Assembly (NCBI GenBank): GCA_943329665.2
Contig: CALQEU020000002.1
Span: forward strand, 124,001-188,000
Source of the DNA: JAJTFW01 sp903922455
GTDB lineage: Bacteria > Bacteroidota > Bacteroidia > AKYH767-A > OLB10
Reading direction: 5' to 3'
Length of the DNA stretch: 64,000 bases
Part shown: positions 60,729-64,000 of the stretch, in pieces
Layout of the letters: every line of letters begins with the position of its first letter
Position numbering within the stretch: the first letter of the stretch is position 1
The notes under the pieces: model-generated
The model's database searches: none
The model's input: the letters and a program-made list of their open reading frames with translations, nothing else
What the model was told of the DNA's origin: nothing
Program-made: the position numbers and the translations under genes

Positions 60729-61829
60729 ATGGCAGGCAATTCATTCGGACAAGCATTTCGCATCAGTACTTTTGGTGAATCTCACGGTGTGGGTATTGGT
60801 GTGGTGATTGATGGATGTCCTGCAGGATTAGAAATCGATTTGGAGTTCATCCAAAGTGAATTAAACCGAAGAAGGCCCGGACAAAGTGAAATCACATCTC
60901 CCCGCAATGAAGCCGATAAAGTAGAAATTCTCAGTGGAGTTTTTCAAAATAAAAGCACAGGTGCTCCAATCGCACTCTTCATCAAAAACAACGATCAGCG
61001 TTCGGAAGATTATGATCACGTAAAAGAAAACTGGCGCCCAGGTCATGCTGATTTTACATACGATCAGAAATATGGTTTTCGCGATCACAGAGGTGGCGGA
61101 CGTTCCTCGGCACGCGAAACGGCCGCTCGTGTAATGGCAGGTGCTGTTGCTAAACTTTTGTTGGCACATCACGACATTCGAATTTCAGGATATGTGAGTA
61201 GTGTCGCCGATATTCACGTCACGCTTCCCTACACGCATCTCGATTTAGAAAAGACAGAAGAGAACATCGTGCGATGTCCAGAAAAAGAGACGGCAGATAA
61301 AATGATTGCGCTCATTGAAAATATTAGAGATACTGGCGATACCGTAGGTGGAGTGATTACGTGTGTGGCAAAAAAGGTTCCTTCTGGATTAGGCGAGCCT
61401 GTTTTTAATAAACTGCAAGCCGATTTAGCCGCAGCCATGATGAGCATCAACGCAGCAAAAGGATTTGAAATTGGAAGTGGATTTGAAGGAACTAAACTGA
61501 AAGGAAGTGAATTCAACGATGCGTTTGCGGCTGAAATTGATCGCAAAGGTAACCCCCGATTTAAGACCATCACCAACCATAGCGGAGGAGTACAAGGCGG
61601 TATCAGCAATGGAGCTGATTTGGTTTTTAATGTGGCTTTTAAAGCAGTTTCCACTTTGATGAAAGCCCAACAAACGGTTGACAAAGAGGGTAAATCGGTA
61701 ATTTTAGAAGGAAAAGGCAGACACGATCCCTGCGTTTTGCCTCGTGCGGTTCCCATCGTGGAAGCCATGTGCGCCATTGTTTTAGCCGATCATTGGCTCC
61801 GAAATAAAATGGCCAAGATGGAAGGTTGA
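60729..61829 (+). CDS. aroC: Chorismate synthase
   Basis: The 366-residue protein begins MAGNSFGQAFRISTFGESHG, contains the signature RPGHADFTYDQKYGFRDHRG followed by GGRSSARETAARVMAG, and ends with a segment (GRHDPCVLPRAVPIVEAM) diagnostic of chorismate synthase. The enzyme removes phosphate from EPSP using reduced FMN to give chorismate for aromatic amino acids, folate and quinones. A TAATTTTA box (60717-60724) ends 4 bases before the ATG. No other shikimate-pathway gene is in the window. Confidence 0.97.
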   Translation: MAGNSFGQAFRISTFGESHGVGIGVVIDGCPAGLEIDLEFIQSELNRRRPGQSEITSPRNEADKVEILSGVFQNKSTGAPIALFIKNNDQRSEDYDHVKENWRPGHADFTYDQKYGFRDHRGGGRSSARETAARVMAGAVAKLLLAHHDIRISGYVSSVADIHVTLPYTHLDLEKTEENIVRCPEKETADKMIALIENIRDTGDTVGGVITCVAKKVPSGLGEPVFNKLQADLAAAMMSINAAKGFEIGSGFEGTKLKGSEFNDAFAAEIDRKGNPRFKTITNHSGGVQGGISNGADLVFNVAFKAVSTLMKAQQTVDKEGKSVILEGKGRHDPCVLPRAVPIVEAMCAIVLADHWLRNKMAKMEG

Positions 61830-61924
61830 AATTGTTAAAAACCATTCTAAAAAACATTTATTTTTCTGCATGATTCGGCATAATTAATTCCGATTTTTGC
61901 GTTGTAGAATAAACACACTCCTTT

Positions 61925-64000
61925 ATGTTAAAGAAAATTCTAATTGGACTGGGATCATTTATCATTTTGCTCCTAGCAGCTGCCTTCATCCTACCGATCG
62001 CTTACAAAGGAAAAATTGAAATCATGGTTAAAGAGGAAATCAATAAAAGCCTCCATGCAAAAGTTGATTTCGCAAGTTATGATCTTACCATTTTTAGCAG
62101 CTTCCCTAATCTCAGTATTGAACTCAACGATTTAAGCGTTGTGAACCAAGCGCCATTTGTTGGTGACACCTTAGCAGGAATGAAACAACTTTCGCTTACA
62201 CTTGATATCATGAGTGTGATTGGTGGTGGGCAAATTGATGTTAAATCGGTGCAACTAAATTCGCCGCGCATACATCTTATCGTTTTGAAAGATGGAAAAG
62301 CGAATTGGGATATTGCAAAAGAAGACAGTTCAAAAACAGAAGCAAGTAGCGAACCTTCCAAATTTAAAGTAGCGTTGCGTTCCTATAGCATCAGTAATGG
62401 AATGGTTTTTTATGAAGATGCATCCATGGATTTTAATATGCTCATGGACGATTTGAATCACACTGGCAAAGGTGATTTTACGCAAGATTTATTTGTATTG
62501 AGTACGCAAACCCAAATTGCAAGTGCCGATTTATGGTTTGGTGGAGTAAAATATTTACATCGTGCAAAAACCGAGTTAAAAGTAGATTTGGATATGGATA
62601 TGCCCAATATGAAATTTACTTTTAAAGATAATGAAATTGTGTTAAACGAACTTATTTTAGGTGTAGATGGATGGGTGGCCATGCCAAAAGATGACATCAA
62701 CATGGACCTGAAATTTGAAGCACGTAAAAATAAATTTAAAAATTTCTTATCGATGGTTCCCGGTGTTTACAGATCGGGATTTAAAGATTTGAAATCGTCA
62801 GGTACCCTTTCATTAAAAGCATTTGTGAAAGGAACGTATAACGAAAAGCAGATGCCTAGTTTTGGTTTGAATCTAAAAGTGCAAAACGGAAATTTTCAAT
62901 ATCCTTCCTTACCTGTTGCTGTAAATAATGTACAATTGAATTTGAACGTAAATAACGCTGATGGTGTTCCCGATCATACGATCATTGATCTACAACAATT
63001 GCATGTGGAGTTAGGCAACCAACCATTCGATGCTAAATTCAGTGTTCGTACTCCGGTGAGTGATGCTGATATTAAAGGAAGTTTAAAAGGAGACATCAAC
63101 TTTGCAACCATAAGTAAAGTGGTTCCTTTAGAAGAGGGAACTACGATGAAAGGAACATTAAAGGCTAATGTAAATGTGAATGGTAGAATGTCGGCAATTG
63201 AACAGGAGCGTTATCAAGATTTTCAGGCTGATGGATTAATTCAATTGAATAATTTCAACTACAGCACCAAGGAAAACAAACAAGGTTATGATTTGAGAGA
63301 AGTAAAACTTACTTTCAATCCGCAATTTGTAGAGCTCAATAATTTTGATGCTATGCTTGGCAAAAGTGATGTTCGTGCTGATGGTCGACTCGATAATTTA
63401 TTAGCTTACCTCATCAAAAAAGAAACCTTAAAAGGAAATTTAAATGTTAACAGTCGATTGTTGGATCTAGTCGCACTCAATGGCAACAGTACATCTGAAA
63501 CAACGCCTGCTGCAGCCGATACGACTCCTATGACATTAATAGAAGTACCAGGAAATTTAGATTTCACTGCGAACTTAAAAATCACTAAATTACTTTATGC
63601 TAATTTAATTTTAGATAATGTGAATGGAAAAGTGGTCATTCGCAACCAAGCCATCAACATGGAAAACCTAAGTTTCAATACACTTTCTGGAACCATGAAG
63701 ATGAGTGGATCGTATGCTACTCCTGAGCGCAAATCAGCGAATATGGCTTTTGATATGAACATTACAGGCTTTGATATTCAACAAACTGCTAAGGCTTTTG
63801 AATCAGTAAAGAAAATGGCACCTATCGCCGAATATGCAACCGGAAAATATTCCACTTCTCTTACCATCAACGGCAAGTTGAATGAAAACATGGAACCCAA
63901 TTTAAACACCATGACAGGAGCCGGGAAGTTGAGTACGGAATCAGTGGTCATCAATAGTTTTGGTCCACTGCTAAAAGTAGCCGAGACACTCAAACTCGAG
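61925..64000 (+). CDS. AsmA-family envelope protein (partial, runs past the window end)
   Basis: The frame opens at ATG 61925 and is open for 692 codons to the last base, so the gene continues beyond the window. An N-terminal membrane anchor (residues 5-24) is followed by the AsmA-type repeat of short beta-strands. Residues after the anchor read KGKIEIMVKEEINKSLHAKV, then SFPNLSIELNDLSV and KVALRSYSISNGMVFYEDAS. AsmA-like proteins form long hydrophobic grooves in the periplasm that move phospholipids between the membranes or shape outer-membrane assembly. The visible part matches the Bacteroidota AsmA group, which is usually around 800-1100 residues long. Confidence 0.82.
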   Translation, partial: MLKKILIGLGSFIILLLAAAFILPIAYKGKIEIMVKEEINKSLHAKVDFASYDLTIFSSFPNLSIELNDLSVVNQAPFVGDTLAGMKQLSLTLDIMSVIGGGQIDVKSVQLNSPRIHLIVLKDGKANWDIAKEDSSKTEASSEPSKFKVALRSYSISNGMVFYEDASMDFNMLMDDLNHTGKGDFTQDLFVLSTQTQIASADLWFGGVKYLHRAKTELKVDLDMDMPNMKFTFKDNEIVLNELILGVDGWVAMPKDDINMDLKFEARKNKFKNFLSMVPGVYRSGFKDLKSSGTLSLKAFVKGTYNEKQMPSFGLNLKVQNGNFQYPSLPVAVNNVQLNLNVNNADGVPDHTIIDLQQLHVELGNQPFDAKFSVRTPVSDADIKGSLKGDINFATISKVVPLEEGTTMKGTLKANVNVNGRMSAIEQERYQDFQADGLIQLNNFNYSTKENKQGYDLREVKLTFNPQFVELNNFDAMLGKSDVRADGRLDNLLAYLIKKETLKGNLNVNSRLLDLVALNGNSTSETTPAAADTTPMTLIEVPGNLDFTANLKITKLLYANLILDNVNGKVVIRNQAINMENLSFNTLSGTMKMSGSYATPERKSANMAFDMNITGFDIQQTAKAFESVKKMAPIAEYATGKYSTSLTINGKLNENMEPNLNTMTGAGKLSTESVVINSFGPLLKVAETLKLE

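Noticed and set aside
61229..61777. 182-codon minus-strand frame opposite aroC
   Set aside because: It is antisense to a strongly conserved chorismate synthase and has no support of its own.

Overview
The window comes from an AT-rich member of the Bacteroidota. The evidence is direct: two secreted proteins carry C-terminal type IX secretion (T9SS) sorting domains, Bat-type aerotolerance genes and a DUF4293 gene are present, start codons lack clear Shine-Dalgarno sequences, and many start codons are preceded by the Bacteroidota -7 promoter box (TAnnTTTG). The sequence alone does not fix the class; Chitinophagia- or Flavobacteriia-like lineages both fit.

Bases 1-13,245 are one dense plus-strand operon for a surface polysaccharide: three GT4 glycosyltransferases, a DUF354 glycosyltransferase-like protein, an AsnB-type amidotransferase, a Wzy-like membrane polymerase or ligase, a fused zinc-dehydrogenase/Gfo oxidoreductase, an alpha/alpha-toroid protein, a NodB-like deacetylase, a FemAB/GNAT-type aminoacyl or acyl transferase and a hexapeptide acetyltransferase. 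Most junctions overlap or lie within a few bases, so the genes are probably transcribed and translated together. The predicted product is a glycan carrying amide, acyl or aminoacyl groups.

Bases 13,400-22,816 hold a secreted LVIVD/SprB-repeat protein that lacks a sorting domain, cysteine desulfurase, phosphoglucosamine mutase, RibBA, an array of 138-bp tandem repeats, and a divergent pair for homogentisate (tyrosine) breakdown. Bases 23,030-31,758 encode two large T9SS cargo proteins followed by a SRPBCC protein and small membrane proteins, one of which looks like a potassium-channel pore with a degenerate filter. A tRNA-Ala(GGC) with its own promoter and terminator follows.

Bases 32,350-48,252 carry a dihydroorotase-like protein that has lost its HxH metal ligands and overlaps a BatA-like gene, then a PIN-PhoH ATPase, an FkbM methyltransferase, twin small lipoproteins, an LtaS-like phosphoglycerol transferase translationally coupled to a diacylglycerol/lipid kinase, an NlpC/P60 hydrolase, a PyrR-like phosphoribosyltransferase, and BatD-BatE. 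Bases 48,289-64,000 are mostly housekeeping: a YfcE-like phosphodiesterase, DUF4293, Rho, Mpl-type Mur ligase, an MBL hydrolase, a ComEC-like channel, rhomboid protease, class IV aminotransferase, ABC-F protein, a GNAT protein, chorismate synthase and a partial AsmA-like protein.

The most unusual signals are non-coding or structural. (1) There is a family of hairpins with a constant CCGTAA loop and varying stems, arranged as 138-bp tandem repeats. (2) A 95-bp tandem array ends exactly inside a promoter box. (3) A small two-gene cassette is bracketed by a 40-bp duplication of the promoter and first codons of the neighbouring GNAT gene. (4) At eight genes the -7 box ends only 3-6 bases before the start codon, which predicts leaderless mRNAs. 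(5) Several dispersed intergenic palindromes are shared between distant gaps.
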